From contig JALOSN010000062.1 in the NCBI GenBank assembly GCA_025458415.1, positions 1 through 6,302 on the forward strand: DNA of 6,302 bases, in the 5' to 3' direction. The stretch is from Hydrogenophaga sp. GTDB lineage: Bacteria; Pseudomonadota; Gammaproteobacteria; Burkholderiales; Burkholderiaceae_C. Below the pieces are notes generated by a model. It was not told where the DNA came from, did not search any database, and worked only from the letters and a program-made list of their open reading frames with translations. The translations under genes and the position numbers were made by a program. Below, one piece after another: positions 4,668 to 6,302 of this stretch (positions are counted from its first letter, which is position 1; every line of letters starts with the position of its first letter).

Positions 4668-6302
4668 CTCGGCTCCTCCGCGCCCGACCATCCGTTTGGG
4701 TCGGCGGAGCTTGCCAGACCCTGGCCGACGAGGCTGGCCGGACCGAAGGTGAACCGGAACTCGGCCCCTTGGTCCGGACTTCCCCACGCGCTGATGTGGC
4801 CACCGTGTCGGTCGATGATGCGACGCACAGTGGCCAGACCGATACCCGTGCCTTCGAACTCGCTGGGCATGTGCAGTCGCTGAAATGGCTTGAACAGCTT
4901 GTCGCTATAGGCCATGTCGAATCCGACACCGTTGTCCCGCAGGAACAGCAGGTCCGGTTCGCGCAGGCCGAATTCGAGGACGGTCAGCTCGCGTGCCCGG
5001 CTGTACTTCAGGGCGTTGCCCAGCAGGTTCTCCAGAACAATCCGGGTCAGCCTCGGATCGCAAGACACCATCAAGCCGGGTGCAATCCGTCTCTCGATGC
5101 GGCGATCGGGGTGTCGATGCGCTTCGATGTCCAGAATGTCATGGGCCAGTGCCGACAGGTCCAAGGTCTGGCGCTCCAGCGTTCCCTGGCTCACCCGTGC
5201 CAGACCCAGCAAGTCGCTGATCAGTGTCGACATGCGAGCGGTTGCGCCCAGGATGCGCTGCATCATGGCGGTCTCGTCCGGGCGCAGCCGGTCCTCCAGC
5301 TGTTCCATCAGCAGGCTGGTGAAACCGTCGATCGACCGAAGGGGTGATTTCAGGTCGTGCGACACCGAGTACGCGAACGAGTCGAGCTCGGCATTCAGCT
5401 TGGCGAGGTCGGCCGTGCGCTTCTGAACGCGCTGTTCCAGCGATTCGTTGAGGGCACGGATCTCGCGCTCCCTCTCCAGTCGCAGCAGCTCGGCATTGGC
5501 TCGGCCCGAAAAGATGGACATCATGGCCCAGGTGTCCGGGTGCAACTCGATCGGCCTTTTCCACAGCACGTTGATGACGCCGATGGCCTGGCCGTTCGCG
5601 TCATGCAGGCGCTGGCCGACATAGGCCATGAAGCCGCCCTTCACCAGGGGTGCATGATGGGCGAACTGGCGATCCAGGTTGTCGCTGAACACGGTGAGTT
5701 CACGCTGGTGCAGGGCAGCGCCGCAGGGGGTGCCGGCTGGCTGGTACCGGTAGTTCCTGACCTGCTTTCCATCCAGCCAGACGGCCAGCGTGTGCATGCG
5801 ACCGTCGGGCAGCAGCTCGGCAATGGTGGTCATTTCGGCGTCCATCACGTCGGCCATGTGCCGGGTCAGCGACTGGAAGAAGTCCTCGGCCGAAGAGCCC
5901 GACATGCCGCGCGCCATGTCGATCAGCTGCCGTTCACGCCGCTTTTCCTGCGTGATGTCGACGGTACAGGACAGGATGCAGGGTTCGTTGTCCACATCGA
6001 TCAGCTCGGCCCACAGTCGGGTCTGGCGCAGGCTGCCATCCTTGTGCCGCATGACGGTGTCGTAGCCGTGCACGCGACCGTCGTGCATCAGAAGCTCGAC
6101 AAACGCCGCGCGGTCTTCGGGTGTGAGCCAGGACCCCGCGTCCAGCGACGTTTTGCCCATCAGGTCTTCCCGCGTGAACCCCTGCACCCGGTCCTCGGAG
6201 TCATTGACTTCAACGAAGCTGCCGTCCGCCAGCCGCGTGATCGTCATGTTCAGCGGACTGAAGTTGAAGGCCTTGGAGAAGCGCTCCTCCGAACGGCGCA
6301 GC
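4664..6302 (-). CDS. PAS-GAF sensor histidine kinase, N-terminus beyond window (partial)
   Basis: The minus-strand frame is open to the window edge, so the ATG at 6247 is internal. The 18 codons before it continue the PAS domain (SEERFSKAF...), as in the neighbouring paralogue. Counting from the first full codon (6301), 545 residues are visible: PAS (4-122), GAF (about 137-272) with the GTPC motif (Cys193), a coiled coil (276-306), HisKA with phospho-acceptor His315 in SVSHDLKSPLR, and HATPase with N-box ENLLGN (424-429), G1 box DNG at 456-458 and G2 box GTGIG (484-488). A 26-residue tail rich in Gly, Ser and Ala follows the ATPase core. All catalytic boxes are present, so an active kinase is expected. 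Its input region (membrane helices or further PAS domains) is out of view. Its TGA stop overlaps the start of the next kinase as ATGA, which implies one operon and coupled translation. It could also be a hybrid or phytochrome-type protein at its unseen N-terminus. Confidence 0.9.
   Translation of the reverse strand, partial: LRRSEERFSKAFNFSPLNMTITRLADGSFVEVNDSEDRVQGFTREDLMGKTSLDAGSWLTPEDRAAFVELLMHDGRVHGYDTVMRHKDGSLRQTRLWAELIDVDNEPCILSCTVDITQEKRRERQLIDMARGMSGSSAEDFFQSLTRHMADVMDAEMTTIAELLPDGRMHTLAVWLDGKQVRNYRYQPAGTPCGAALHQRELTVFSDNLDRQFAHHAPLVKGGFMAYVGQRLHDANGQAIGVINVLWKRPIELHPDTWAMMSIFSGRANAELLRLEREREIRALNESLEQRVQKRTADLAKLNAELDSFAYSVSHDLKSPLRSIDGFTSLLMEQLEDRLRPDETAMMQRILGATARMSTLISDLLGLARVSQGTLERQTLDLSALAHDILDIEAHRHPDRRIERRIAPGLMVSCDPRLTRIVLENLLGNALKYSRARELTVLEFGLREPDLLFLRDNGVGFDMAYSDKLFKPFQRLHMPSEFEGTGIGLATVRRIIDRHGGHISAWGSPDQGAEFRFTFGPASLVGQGLASSADPNGWSGAEEPR
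4673..4679 (-). promoter_or_regulatory. Ribosome binding site of the downstream kinase
   Basis: On the minus strand GGAGGAG lies five bases before ATG 4667, inside the last codons of the upstream kinase. This strong site, together with the ATGA stop-start overlap, fixes the start and suggests that ribosomes finishing the first kinase re-initiate on the second. Confidence 0.85.
6251..6289. repeat. Copy 2 of the 39-bp exact direct repeat, in the PAS of the upstream kinase
   Basis: This stretch is identical to 3642-3680, in the same orientation and the same codon register, about 2.6 kb away. The match ends at a single-base difference on each side, after which the two genes diverge at many positions. 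Confidence 0.85.

Noticed and set aside
4668..4787. Upstream in-frame ATG at 4787 for the downstream kinase
   Set aside because: It would overlap the upstream kinase by about 120 bp and add a basic low-complexity leader. ATG 4667 has a strong ribosome binding site and begins the expected short tail before the first helix.

Overview
The window is GC-rich, with short intergenic gaps and high-GC codon use. It looks like chromosomal DNA of a betaproteobacterium, most likely Burkholderiales and perhaps the Comamonadaceae. That placement is an inference from protein style (the PolA C-terminus, a Tat-exported dienelactone hydrolase, a histidine-rich ZIP transporter and phytochrome-like PAS/GAF kinases). 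No marker gene here fixes the genus. I see no rRNA, tRNA, CRISPR array, insertion sequence, integrase or phage gene.

Layout: (1) bases 2-172, plus strand, are the last codons of DNA polymerase I. (2) Bases 269-1168, plus strand, encode a Tat-exported dienelactone hydrolase family protein with a complete Cys-Asp-His triad. A textbook intrinsic terminator follows at 1200-1226. (3) Bases 1268-2092, plus strand, encode an eight-helix ZIP metal transporter with a very histidine-rich loop. (4) Converging on it after only 10 bp, the minus strand carries two tandem paralogous sensor histidine kinases. The upstream one (4664-6302) is cut by the window edge. The downstream one (2103-4667) is complete. 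They overlap by the four bases ATGA and are probably co-transcribed and translationally coupled.

The two kinases share the order PAS, GAF-like, coiled coil, HisKA, HATPase. The complete one adds six predicted membrane helices and an extra PAS domain at its N-terminus. They look like products of an old tandem duplication, because most of the sequence has diverged. One 39-bp stretch at the start of the shared PAS domain is nevertheless identical in both. No response regulator lies in the window, so their output is unknown. The plus-strand genes are chromosomal metabolic and transport functions with no evident link to the kinases. I found nothing that clearly amounts to an undescribed system. 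The most interesting points are the overlapping kinase pair with diverged sensor domains, the 39-bp identity island, and the terminator placed just ahead of the transporter start.
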